Shown here: piece by piece, positions 15,883 to 24,394 of the stretch | Position numbering within the stretch: position 1 is the first letter of the stretch | Layout: every line of letters begins with the position of its first letter | Origin: Mucilaginibacter sp. KACC 22063 | GTDB lineage: Bacteria; Bacteroidota; Bacteroidia; Sphingobacteriales; Sphingobacteriaceae | DNA: 64,000 nucleotides | Direction of reading: 5' to 3' | Assembly: GCF_028736115.1 (NCBI RefSeq) | Contig: NZ_CP117877.1 | Location: forward strand, 4,278,001 to 4,342,000 | Made by a program: the position numbers and the translations under genes | Notes under the pieces: generated by a model | What the model saw: the letters and a program-made list of their open reading frames with translations, nothing else | Database searches by the model: none | Told to the model about the DNA's origin: nothing

Positions 15883-17442
15883 ATGAAAAGATTTACCAAT
15901 TATATAATACTTGCAGCAGTGGCTTTAACTGCCATGTTTGCCTCATCGTGTAAAAAGGATATTGTTGAAACCAATATGGAATATCCGGCGCTTAGCCCAA
16001 GCAATATTGATTTAAACGCAGATACCTGGAAACCTATTTTAATCACTGGCTTTAACGACCTTACCGTAGCTACACCAGATGCGGTAACATCACCTGCATA
16101 CCAGGCAGATCTTAATGAAATAAAAGGCCTGCAAAGAAATATATCAACCGATCAAAAAAACCTGATCAATTACTGGAGTGCCGGGGCGGTATTACGCTGG
16201 AACGAAATATTACGCGAACTGGTGGCTAAATATAACCTGCCGCCTTACCAAAACCCCGACGGCACCTACCCTGCCCCAAGCTCGGCTAACCCGTTTGCTT
16301 ATCCGCAGTTTCCGTTCTCTAATCCGCCATATGCAGCACGCTCATACGCTTATGTAAGCGCAGCACAATATGATGCATTGGTAGCTGCATGGCACTTTAA
16401 AAAATCATATAACCGCGCAGCTCCATATAAAAATGATGCAACCGTTCAGGCACTGATCCCTAAATCAGACTTGCCTGCCTACCCAAGCGAAGATGCAGTG
16501 GTAGCCGGTACAGTAGTTGAAATGATGAAATTGCTGTTCCCGACAGAGTTAGCTTACATTGAGCAAAAAGAGCAGGATGCTAAAACTTACCGCATGCTGG
16601 TTGGTGCCAATACCCGCAGCGACTGGGATGCCGGCGAAGCTTTGGGCAAGCAGGTAGCTGCAAAATTTGTTACCCGTGCCCGCGGCGACCGCGCCGGTGC
16701 TGCCATAGGTACACCTGCTATCTGGGCACAGTTTGTTACGACCACAGCCGCAACAGGCGAAACACCCTGGCAAAGCCTTGAAACCCCTAAACGCCCGCCA
16801 ATGCTGCCTTTGTTCAGCAAGGTTAAGCCGTTTCTGTTTGATTCTTTAACCGTGATCGCTTTAAGGCCGGGGCCGCCGCCATCAGTAAAATCAGAACAGT
16901 TTAAAAAGGAAACGGAAGAGGTTTTATATTACTCGAAGAACGTAACCCGCGAACATAATGCACAGGTTGCCTTTTGGGCTGATGGAGTAGCCACTTACAC
17001 CCCGGCAGGACACTGGAATGCCATAGCGGCTGACGAATTCGTAAAACAAAACTATAGCGAGGTGCGCTGGGCACGTAACCTGGCTTTATTAAATATGGCC
17101 TTGATGGATGCCGGTATTGTATGCTGGGATACCAAATATTTTTATTTCAACGCAAGGCCTTCGCAGATCAATGATCAGATAAAAACGCTTACAGGTGTTC
17201 CGAACTTCCCGGCTTACACTTCAGGGCACTCTAACTTTAGTGCAGCGGCATCTACCGTGTTAAGCTATTTATTGCCCGACCGTGGAAGCAAGTTTACTGA
17301 TATGGCTCATGAGGCTGCTATGTCGCGCTTATATGGCGGGATACATTATCGTACCGACTGCGATGCAGGCCTGGTTACCGGGGCAAAGGTTGGACAATAC
17401 GCCGTACAACGAGGCCAGGCAGATGGTGCCGGAATAAAGTAA
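15883..17442 (+). CDS. Vanadium-dependent haloperoxidase/PAP2-type lipoprotein
   Basis: The 519-residue lipoprotein (lipobox near Cys23, FASSCKK) ends in the vanadate/phosphate-binding signature of vanadium haloperoxidases and PAP2 acid phosphatases: K-x6-RP (KYFYFNARP), then a TSGH version of PSGH, then S-R-x5-H-x3-D (SRLYGGIHYRTD). The N-terminal 350 residues are the helical extension usual for Bacteroidota members. Either halide oxidation or phosphatase activity is possible; sequence alone does not decide. It is the last gene of the DoxX-like/beta-barrel unit and would act outside the inner membrane. Confidence 0.85.
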   Translation: MKRFTNYIILAAVALTAMFASSCKKDIVETNMEYPALSPSNIDLNADTWKPILITGFNDLTVATPDAVTSPAYQADLNEIKGLQRNISTDQKNLINYWSAGAVLRWNEILRELVAKYNLPPYQNPDGTYPAPSSANPFAYPQFPFSNPPYAARSYAYVSAAQYDALVAAWHFKKSYNRAAPYKNDATVQALIPKSDLPAYPSEDAVVAGTVVEMMKLLFPTELAYIEQKEQDAKTYRMLVGANTRSDWDAGEALGKQVAAKFVTRARGDRAGAAIGTPAIWAQFVTTTAATGETPWQSLETPKRPPMLPLFSKVKPFLFDSLTVIALRPGPPPSVKSEQFKKETEEVLYYSKNVTREHNAQVAFWADGVATYTPAGHWNAIAADEFVKQNYSEVRWARNLALLNMALMDAGIVCWDTKYFYFNARPSQINDQIKTLTGVPNFPAYTSGHSNFSAAASTVLSYLLPDRGSKFTDMAHEAAMSRLYGGIHYRTDCDAGLVTGAKVGQYAVQRGQADGAGIK

Positions 17443-17522
17443 CATGCAGCGTTTACAATAACCTTGCGGGTAATTAAAACATAGCATATACAGCTGATGT
17501 TATACAATAAATATCACTCGCT

Positions 17523-17795
17523 ATGGCTGACAACACAAATAACACCCCAGACGGTAAACAAGAGTTTACCATGAACTATTCGGAGCGTGAATTATCATGT
17601 ACTGTAGAAAAAGAAGGAAACATATTGCATTTGCACATTGACAATAACATCAATGCAGATTTAGAAATACAGCAGGATGGCACACTGGTGCAAACATCGG
17701 GACCAGAACTGCCGCCATCTAACATTGATTTTATACGCAAACATGTTTTAGGACATGATGCAACCGGAAGCCTGGTGGCATCACCTAATCAATAA
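17523..17795 (+). CDS. Small conserved hypothetical protein (90 aa)
   Basis: This 90-residue acidic protein lacks a signal sequence or Cys clusters. Residues 13-60 alternate in beta-strand fashion (MNYSERELSCTVEKEG, ILHLHIDNN), suggesting a small beta fold. It starts 80 bp after the haloperoxidase-like gene and ends 58 bp before the AI-2E-family permease, all on the plus strand. I do not recognise it. Confidence 0.65.
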   Translation: MADNTNNTPDGKQEFTMNYSERELSCTVEKEGNILHLHIDNNINADLEIQQDGTLVQTSGPELPPSNIDFIRKHVLGHDATGSLVASPNQ

Positions 17796-17853
17796 GTTTT
17801 TGTAGCCGGTATCCTTGGTACCGGCTATTTTATTTTCATACTCACTCCAAGCT

Positions 17854-18939
17854 ATGCAGTTAACCCGTACGCTCCAGGTATTAGCCCTATTTGTCCTCAC
17901 CGCATTAATCCTTTATTTTGCCGCTCCGGTACTGGTACCACTTACATTTGGGCTGGTATTTGCCATGCTGTTAACACCTGTTTGCAAATGGATTGAGCGT
18001 AAAGGTTTAAATCGTGGACTGGCTACTACCGGTAGCCTGCTTTTCCTGCTAACCATTGTTGCAGCCCTGGTGCTTTTACTGAACTGGCAGGTAGGCGACC
18101 TGGTAAAGGACATGTCGAAAATAGAACAGCAATTACAGAAGCTCATTGACCAGGTAACGGGTTATATCTATCAAAAATTTGATGTATCGCCGCAGCAGCA
18201 AAAACAAATGCTGAAAGACCAACAGTCTGACGGTGCGGGTAAAATTGCAGGCATCATTATGGCTGCCTTAAACTCGGTTGCCGGGTTAATGGTAAATACC
18301 TTGCTGGTGTTAGTGTATACCTTCGTGATTATTTACTTCCGCGATCGTTTCAAAAGTTTTGTATTGAAGCTTACCAATGCCGACAAGCAAGCCGATGCAA
18401 AAAAGATCATGCGCAAATCGAGCATGGTAACACAGCAGTACATCAGTGGCTTAGGTTTAATGATTGTGATGCTTTGGGTGATGTATGGCATTGGCTTTAG
18501 CATAGTAGGCATTAAGGGAGCCATATTCTTTGCCATACTTTGCGGGACACTTGAGATTGTACCATTTGCGGGTAACATTACGGGCACAACCATTACCGTA
18601 CTTATTGCTTTGGCACAAGGCGGAAGCGTAAATATGGCGATAGGTGTATTGATTACTTATGGCATAGTGCAGTTTGTACAAACTTATTTATTAGAACCAT
18701 TAGTGGTAGGCAAACAGGTTAGCCTGAATCCGTTATTCACTATTTTAATTATCGTAGTGGGCGAAGCTTTATGGGGCATTGCGGGTATGGTTTTGGCCAT
18801 CCCATTGCTGGGTATGTTTAAGGTTTTATGTGATAATGTTGAACCCTTGAAACCGTATGGCTATCTTATTGGCTCGCAGGAGAATGCAAGTGATGATAAG
18901 AGTATTTTCAGTAAGATATTCAGCAGTAGCGACGATTAG
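17854..18939 (+). CDS. AI-2E family transporter
   Basis: The 361-residue membrane protein (ATG at 17854; an upstream ATG at 17815 adds 13 residues before the first helix) has the AI-2E/PerM layout: two N-terminal helix pairs, a soluble amphipathic region (about 75-150), then a cluster of helices including GTLEIVPFAGNITGTTI and the C-terminal LNPLFTILIIVVGEALWGIAGMVLAIP. Family members export autoinducer-2 or act as Na+/H+ antiporters, so the substrate is uncertain. It is convergent with recO; the two stop codons overlap by four bases (TTAG). Confidence 0.88.
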   Translation: MQLTRTLQVLALFVLTALILYFAAPVLVPLTFGLVFAMLLTPVCKWIERKGLNRGLATTGSLLFLLTIVAALVLLLNWQVGDLVKDMSKIEQQLQKLIDQVTGYIYQKFDVSPQQQKQMLKDQQSDGAGKIAGIIMAALNSVAGLMVNTLLVLVYTFVIIYFRDRFKSFVLKLTNADKQADAKKIMRKSSMVTQQYISGLGLMIVMLWVMYGIGFSIVGIKGAIFFAILCGTLEIVPFAGNITGTTITVLIALAQGGSVNMAIGVLITYGIVQFVQTYLLEPLVVGKQVSLNPLFTILIIVVGEALWGIAGMVLAIPLLGMFKVLCDNVEPLKPYGYLIGSQENASDDKSIFSKIFSSSDD

Positions 18940-19658
18940 CCAAGTACTTCTTCCAAAATCTCGTTAGAACGGATATTACCAAAGCCTTCGATATGCAGGG
19001 CATAGTAGTCCATCAGTTTGCCGATCAGATAGCGCCGTTCGTCGTTAGGTAAACGCAGGTGTTGCATGTTATCAAAACTGCTTTGCAGCAAGCGATAAAA
19101 ATTATGGCTGTGTGGGGCAGACAGGTAATGCAAACTCTCGGGCCTGTATCGTGCGAACACACCATCCTTTAAATCGAAATAATCGTGCTCCGGGCTATTG
19201 ACATGCGGATAAAAACCGAGGTAGCGCGTAAGCCCAAGCAAAAAGATAAGGTGAAAGTTACTCAGATTGCCATCGCTCTGATCAAGCCACTCTACCGAAT
19301 GCCAGATATAATTGAACAGGTATTCGTCGCCAGATTGCTGCTTTATCGCCTTGTACAAAACTTCATTCAGAAAGATGATAAGGCTGCTTTTTATAATATC
19401 GTAAGGGATGGTTTGTAATATCGGCTGGCTTTTTAATTCTTTAACGCGCTGTATGGCTCCGCTTCCATTATTATAAACCACCATATCCAACAGGTGCAGT
19501 GGCTGTAATATGTTACGGCTGATCTTTGCTTTCGGCTTTTTAACACCATTGATAATGTATGATTGCATGCCGAACTTCTCGGTAAATACCTGTACAATAA
19601 CGCTGCTCTCCTGGTAGTCGGTTACCTTAAAAACTATTCCGCGGGTCTTTTGCAGCAT
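18936..19658 (-). CDS. recO: DNA repair protein RecO
   Basis: The 240-residue protein begins with the RecO OB-fold pattern (TRGIVFKVTDYQESSVIVQVFTEKFG) and has the helical C-terminal domain. RecO loads RecA onto SSB-coated DNA with RecR. The zinc-binding Cys residues of some RecO proteins are absent, as in several Bacteroidota members. Its start codon is one base downstream of the dgkA stop, so the pair is co-transcribed. It ends in a four-base overlap with the convergent AI-2E permease. Confidence 0.95.
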   Translation of the reverse strand: MLQKTRGIVFKVTDYQESSVIVQVFTEKFGMQSYIINGVKKPKAKISRNILQPLHLLDMVVYNNGSGAIQRVKELKSQPILQTIPYDIIKSSLIIFLNEVLYKAIKQQSGDEYLFNYIWHSVEWLDQSDGNLSNFHLIFLLGLTRYLGFYPHVNSPEHDYFDLKDGVFARYRPESLHYLSAPHSHNFYRLLQSSFDNMQHLRLPNDERRYLIGKLMDYYALHIEGFGNIRSNEILEEVLG

Positions 19659-19659
19659 A

Positions 19660-20004
19660 TTACAACTTCGGAATAAATATAATAGCGCCTACAATCAGGG
19701 CAAATATAGCAGTGAGCAGCACAGCCGCCGCCGATACATCTTTAATATGGCCTGCCTTTTCATTCCACCCTGGCGAAACAAGGTCGACTAAAATTTCAAT
19801 GGCTGTATTTAATAGCTCTACTATCAATACCAGCGCAATACAGGCAGTGATCCAACACCACTCGGCGGGTGATATATGCAGATAAAAACCCAACACAATA
19901 GCTAAAAGTGTAGCCACAAGGTGTACCCTGAAGTTAAGCTGCGTTGCCGTAGCATACCCCATCCCTTTAAAGGCGTACTTAAAACCATTGATAAATTTGC
20001 GCAT
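19660..20004 (-). CDS. dgkA: Diacylglycerol/undecaprenol kinase
   Basis: From the ATG at 20004 the product is 114 residues (MRKFINGFKYAFKGMGYATATQLNFR...), with three membrane helices and the DagK words ELLNTAIE and KDVSAAAVLL, which supply catalytic Glu and nucleotide-binding residues. It phosphorylates diacylglycerol or undecaprenol in the inner membrane. A longer reading to 20136 adds 44 residues of low-complexity sequence overlapping the repeat region and is rejected. It is followed directly by recO. Confidence 0.93.
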   Translation of the reverse strand: MRKFINGFKYAFKGMGYATATQLNFRVHLVATLLAIVLGFYLHISPAEWCWITACIALVLIVELLNTAIEILVDLVSPGWNEKAGHIKDVSAAAVLLTAIFALIVGAIIFIPKL

Positions 20005-20059
20005 GAAATTCAAAGATAAATTAATTATTACTGATGTGGGATGAAAAGCAGCGTAAGTA

Positions 20060-20380
20060 CTCTTCTGGGGAGGATTTAGGTTGGGGGATAACTGCAATGC
20101 AGATCGTTTGCAAATTAGGGATTGCTTCTCCGCCAAAGGCGAATCGCAATGACGGATATTGACAATTAAATAAAACCTGGCTCAATTAACTTTCGTCTTT
20201 GCGAGGCACAAAGCAATCCCTAACTAAGTAACCACTTAAATTGCCACAACCTTTCAGGTCTCGCAATGACAATAGTGGTAGACATTATCCTTTAATGACT
20301 CTCGCTTCTTTAAAGGTCTCCCCTTCCGGGGAGGATTTAGGTTGGGGCTACTTGTCATTGCGAGGCACGAAGCAATCTCA
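20060..20380. repeat. Cluster of dispersed palindromic repeats upstream of the MMPL exporter
   Basis: Two copies of a GGGGAGGATTTAGGTTGGGG element (near 20067 and 20329) and several pieces of an ATTGCGAGG...GCAATC palindrome (20118-20153, 20195-20270, 20353-20379) fill the 520-bp gap between dgkA and the exporter. No coding potential is convincing here; the 61-codon ORF across it is repeat-derived. The rest of the gap (20381-20459) shows nothing notable. Confidence 0.75.
20195..20270 (-). repeat. 76-bp dispersed quasi-palindrome, copy A
   Basis: Ends GTC(T/A)TTGCGA and TCGCAATGAC are inverted. Its reverse complement matches 40197-40272 over all 76 bases with 11 mismatches by eye, so the two copies are in opposite orientation and about 20 kb apart. 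Confidence 0.8.
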
Positions 20381-20459
20381 AAAGGGCAATACCAACACAA
20401 TAAATACGTTTACTGGTAAGCATTGAAATTTAACATCCACTTGAATGTCACAATCGTGT

Positions 20460-20479
20460 TTAATCAATCGGTTGATTAA
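20460..20479. promoter_or_regulatory. Palindromic operator candidate upstream of the exporter
   Basis: TTAATCAA-N4-TTGATTAA is a perfect 8-bp inverted repeat of the size bound by TetR-type dimers. It ends 9 bp before the -7 element of the exporter promoter, where a bound protein would block RNA polymerase. No tetR-like gene was seen in the window. Confidence 0.6.
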
Positions 20480-20488
20480 TATAATTTG

Positions 20489-20496
20489 TACTTTTG
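20489..20496 (+). promoter_or_regulatory. -7 element (TACTTTTG) of the MMPL exporter
   Basis: TACTTTTG fits TAnnTTTG and lies 28 bp before the ATG at 20525. It overlaps the upstream TTG start candidate, which supports the downstream ATG. The -33 region falls inside the palindrome. Confidence 0.55.
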
Positions 20497-20524
20497 TCGC
20501 CCTGTTACTATTTTGACTTATAGC

Positions 20525-22873
20525 ATGATCTGGAAAAAACTTGCCGGACTTATCCTCAAAAACCGTTTAGCGGTTATCATCATTGTTGGTTTATTGAGTG
20601 CGTTCATGGGCTGGAAAGCCAGTAAGGTAAAGCTTACTTACAATGCAGGCAAGGTGCTTCCGGTTACAGATTCTGCTTATATCCGCTTCACAAAATTTCA
20701 GAAAAAATTTGGACAGGATGGTACCGCACTGGTGCTGGGCATTAAATCTGACAAGCTTTTTAATAAAGATATTTTTAACGACTGGTACCAGTTAGGCGTA
20801 AATGTACAGCACCTGCATGGCATCAAAGCCGTTATCTCACTCGCAAATATTTACAATCTAAATAAAGACACCCTACAACACCGCTTTATATTACAACCGC
20901 TGGTTACGCATCAGCTTGCTTCACAGGCGGGTGTTGACAGTGTAAAACAACGCATATTAGATTTACCATTTTACGACGGGCTGGTTTTAAGTGAAGACCA
21001 TAAGTCGACCTTAATGGCCATTACCTTTGATACCAAAGTAGTTAACTCACCTGCCCGCGTACCGGTAATCAATGAGATATTGCGCCAGGGAAAGCTTTTC
21101 CAGCAAAAACATGGTATCGAAGTACATGCCTCGGGCTTGCCGCTGATCCGCACTGTAGTAAGCGACCTGGTATCGCATGAGTTTGCTTTGTTCCTGGGCT
21201 TATCGTTGCTAATTACCGCAATAATCTTATTAATATTTTTCAGGACAGGTTATGCAGTCATATTCCCTGTACTTGTCGTATTGCTGGGTGTGGTTTGGAG
21301 CCTTGGCTTATTAGTGATCAATCACTTTAATATTACCTTGCTAACGGGTATCATTCCGCCGTTGGTGGTGGTGATCGGTATCCCAAACAGCATTTTCATC
21401 CTTAACAAATACTATCGCGAATATGGCCTCACCGGCGATAAAATGGCATCGCTTTATACCGTGATTGAGAAAGTAGGTATCACCACTTTCATTGCCAACG
21501 TTACTACAGCTATTGGTTTTGGTGTACTTTGCTTTACTAACAGCCAGATATTAATGGAGTTTGGCCTTGTGGCTTCACTAAGCATCATGGCTACTTTTGC
21601 GTTAAGCATTGTGCTAGTGCCGGTAATATTCAGTTACCTGCCCGATCCTAAAGCGCGTCAAAGCGGTATTAAAGACCGCAAGTTTATTCAGCTGTTTTTA
21701 GCTAAACTTGACCACTTGGTCCATAATTATCGCCCGGCGATTTACATAGGCACAGTAGCACTGGTGGCTGTTTGCTTTTACGGCATGAGCCGCATTAACG
21801 TAAACGGCTATATTGTTGACGACCTTCCTAAAACAAGCTCCGTATTAAGTAACATGCGCTTTTTCGAAAGCAACTTTAAAGGTGTATTACCACTTGAAGT
21901 AAGTGTAGAATCAAAACATAAAAACGGACTTGCAAACGTAGCTGTAATGCGCAAGGTTGAACGCCTGGAAAACCTGATCTCATCCTACCCCGAGTTTAGC
22001 CGTTCGCTGTCGCTGATACAGGTGCTTAAGTTTTCGACACAGTCTTTTTATGGTGGCAAGCCCGAGTTTTACCGCCTGCCTGATGGCCTTGAGCAAAACT
22101 TTATTTTAAGCTATGCGGCCAACAGCGGCAAAGGCACCAACATGCTGAAGAATTACCTCGATAGCACCAAGCAAACTACGCGGATCAGTTTCCAGATGGT
22201 GGATGCAGGTTCAAAAAAACTGAACAGCCTGTTTACTGAACTGCAGCCACGTATCGATTCGATATTTAATCCAAAGAACTTCCATGTCGAGCTTACCGGC
22301 TCAAGTGTCATATTTGTGAAGGGGAATAACTACCTTATCAAAAACCTTTACGAAAGCCTTGCCCTTGCTATCTTTCTTATTGGTATTGTGATGTGGGTAT
22401 TGTTCCGGGGTGTTAAGATGATTGCCATTTCCTTATTGCCTAACCTGATACCATTGGTTATTACAGCCGGCATTATGGGTTTCTTCGGCATTCCGTTAAA
22501 GCCTTCTACCATCCTGATCTTTAGCATAGCTATGGGTATATCTTCAGACCAGACCATTTATTTTCTTACCCGCTATCGCCAGGAACTACGCAACAGCAAA
22601 AAGAGCATTTCGCAGGTAGTGTCAGACACCATCAGGGAAACCGGCATCAGCATGATTTACATCGCAACGGTGCTTTTCTTTGGCTTTGGTATTTTTGCGG
22701 CATCAACATTTGGTGGTACTGTGGCCTTAGGCATATTGCTGTCTATCACACTGCTTATTGCCATGATCACGAACCTTACTTTATTGCCTGCATTTTTACT
22801 GAGCATGGAGAAACGCCGCGCTAAGAACGCTGAGCAGGAACCCGTAATTGACCTGGAAGCACAGGAGCTTTAA
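20525..22873 (+). CDS. MMPL/RND-superfamily exporter
   Basis: The 782-residue inner-membrane protein has two halves, each with one helix, a large periplasmic domain and five further helices, as in MMPL and SSD-type RND exporters. Conserved stretches include TGIIPPLVVVIGIPNSIFILNKYYREY and the matching C-terminal block with SIAMGISSDQTIYFLTRYRQE. Such proteins move lipids, hopanoids or hydrophobic drugs; the cargo is unknown. The start at 20525 is preferred over an upstream TTG (20486) because the promoter overlaps the latter. A palindromic operator precedes it. The SDR gene begins 54 bp after it. Confidence 0.88.
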   Translation: MIWKKLAGLILKNRLAVIIIVGLLSAFMGWKASKVKLTYNAGKVLPVTDSAYIRFTKFQKKFGQDGTALVLGIKSDKLFNKDIFNDWYQLGVNVQHLHGIKAVISLANIYNLNKDTLQHRFILQPLVTHQLASQAGVDSVKQRILDLPFYDGLVLSEDHKSTLMAITFDTKVVNSPARVPVINEILRQGKLFQQKHGIEVHASGLPLIRTVVSDLVSHEFALFLGLSLLITAIILLIFFRTGYAVIFPVLVVLLGVVWSLGLLVINHFNITLLTGIIPPLVVVIGIPNSIFILNKYYREYGLTGDKMASLYTVIEKVGITTFIANVTTAIGFGVLCFTNSQILMEFGLVASLSIMATFALSIVLVPVIFSYLPDPKARQSGIKDRKFIQLFLAKLDHLVHNYRPAIYIGTVALVAVCFYGMSRINVNGYIVDDLPKTSSVLSNMRFFESNFKGVLPLEVSVESKHKNGLANVAVMRKVERLENLISSYPEFSRSLSLIQVLKFSTQSFYGGKPEFYRLPDGLEQNFILSYAANSGKGTNMLKNYLDSTKQTTRISFQMVDAGSKKLNSLFTELQPRIDSIFNPKNFHVELTGSSVIFVKGNNYLIKNLYESLALAIFLIGIVMWVLFRGVKMIAISLLPNLIPLVITAGIMGFFGIPLKPSTILIFSIAMGISSDQTIYFLTRYRQELRNSKKSISQVVSDTIRETGISMIYIATVLFFGFGIFAASTFGGTVALGILLSITLLIAMITNLTLLPAFLLSMEKRRAKNAEQEPVIDLEAQEL

Positions 22874-22927
22874 GCTAAACAAGTCAGCATTTTAAGTGTT
22901 ATATTCATACGGTTTTTAAACACACCT

Positions 22928-23704
22928 ATGGATTTAAAACTGACTAACAAAATAGCCATTGTATTGGCTGCAAGCAAAGGTTTGGGCAAAGCCGTTGCTA
23001 CTGCATTAGCTAACGAAGGCGCTACCGTAATTATCAGTTCGCGCAATGCCGAAAAACTGAACGAAGCAGCGGCTGAAATTAAAGAAGCCACCCGGAGCAA
23101 GGTCACCTGCATCCCTGCTGATGTTTCAAAACCAAAGGATATTGAAAACCTGATTAATACAACGGTTCAGAAATTTGGGCGGATCGACATTCTCATTAAT
23201 AACACCGGCGGGCCGCCATTTGATAAGTTTGAAACATTTGACGACCAAGCATGGCGCAAAGCTTTCGATGACATACTGCTTAGCTTTGCGCGCAACAGCC
23301 GCCTGGTGTTGCCGCACATGAAGAAAACCGGGGGCGGTCGTATCATTAATATCATTAGCGGTTCGGCTAAATCGGTGTTGGCCAATTCTGTTCTTTCGAC
23401 CAGTATGCGTATGGGTGTTGTGGGTATGGCCAAATTAATGGCCGACGAATTGGGTGCGTATAACATCACGGTGAATAACGTAGCGCCCGGACTTATTTTA
23501 ACAGACAGAGTAAAAGACACCTTACCAAAAGATAAACCGGCTGAACAGATACTTAAAGAGCGTGCAGAAGCTATTCCACTGAAACGTATTGGCAAACCCG
23601 AAGAATTTGCAGGCATTGTGGCTTTTCTGGCTTCAGAAAAAGCATCCTACATTACCGGCACCACTATACAGGTAGACGGCGGCGCGAGCAGAAGTATTTA
23701 TTAA
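22928..23704 (+). CDS. Atypical short-chain dehydrogenase/reductase
   Basis: The 258-residue Rossmann protein has a cofactor loop LAASKGLGKAVA (residues 11-22), NNTGGP in place of NNAG, and the SDR C-terminus (NNVAPGLILTDRV, ITGTTIQVDGG). The usual Y-x-x-x-K catalytic motif is replaced by S-T-S-M-R (residues 157-161), while Ser in IISGSA remains. A subgroup of FabG-like proteins related to YkvO shows the same replacement. It may be a reductase with a different mechanism or a binding protein. It lies 54 bp after the exporter, probably co-transcribed. Confidence 0.85.
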   Translation: MDLKLTNKIAIVLAASKGLGKAVATALANEGATVIISSRNAEKLNEAAAEIKEATRSKVTCIPADVSKPKDIENLINTTVQKFGRIDILINNTGGPPFDKFETFDDQAWRKAFDDILLSFARNSRLVLPHMKKTGGGRIINIISGSAKSVLANSVLSTSMRMGVVGMAKLMADELGAYNITVNNVAPGLILTDRVKDTLPKDKPAEQILKERAEAIPLKRIGKPEEFAGIVAFLASEKASYITGTTIQVDGGASRSIY

Positions 23705-23757
23705 GCGCCATTAAAACAGCCAAATCCTGTTTTGAAATCTTTATTATATTTAATTCC

Positions 23758-24303
23758 ATGGGGCTTAGCAACAAGGAGTTATCTGCCAACAATCTCCAAC
23801 TCATCTGGTATAATACCATAGCCAGCGTATTATGGTCTGTTTTAGCATTTACACCCGTAACCTGGCTATGCTACAATTATCTTTCGCATCAACTACTATA
23901 TACATTTATTGCTGTCAGCATCGTTCCTGCAATTATTCCTAACTCTTATCTCCATAAGCTTGAATTTAAATCGACGGTTATCTATAAAAAGCTTGGCGTA
24001 AATGTTATTAATGATTTGGCTCAAAACGGCAGTCTTATTAACGCTTTAATCAAAAGAAAGTATCCGGCTTATCAGGGCGTCAGGTATAATCGGTCATCTA
24101 TAAACCGGCTGATTAATCAAACCTACGTTAATGAAAAGTTCCATTGGTGTATGTTTATGTTTTTTATTATGGTGATGGTATATGCATTAATTAATGCGCT
24201 TTGGCTATGGGCTATCTTTGTTTTAATCGCAAATGTATTCTATAATGTTTACCCTAATTTACTGCAACACTACATCCGTGTAAAACTTAAATCATTCAGG
24301 TGA
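23758..24303 (+). CDS. Membrane protein resembling CrtO-type acyltransferases
   Basis: The 181-residue protein has about four membrane helices. The central stretch LEFKSTVIYKKLGVNVINDLAQNG and the end NVFYNVYPNLLQHYIRVKLK resemble the glycosyl-4,4'-diaponeurosporenoate acyltransferase (CrtO) family, where N-x-Y-P-x-x-L-Q-R/H-Y is typical. The resemblance is by recognition only. The start at 23758 lies 53 bp after the SDR, on the same strand. Substrate unknown. Confidence 0.55.
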   Translation: MGLSNKELSANNLQLIWYNTIASVLWSVLAFTPVTWLCYNYLSHQLLYTFIAVSIVPAIIPNSYLHKLEFKSTVIYKKLGVNVINDLAQNGSLINALIKRKYPAYQGVRYNRSSINRLINQTYVNEKFHWCMFMFFIMVMVYALINALWLWAIFVLIANVFYNVYPNLLQHYIRVKLKSFR

Positions 24304-24394
24304 TCAACATCCTGGTCAACAACGTTGCATGTGTACCATGAGTAATATTCCCAATTGCTGTAACCTTTTTAATTATTTGCCATCTTATATCCAT

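Noticed and set aside
20241..20426. 61-codon plus-strand ORF upstream of the exporter
   Set aside because: Made of dispersed repeats; no start context or homology pattern.
20486..20524. Upstream TTG start for the MMPL exporter
   Set aside because: It lies within the promoter; the ATG at 20525 begins the first helix correctly.
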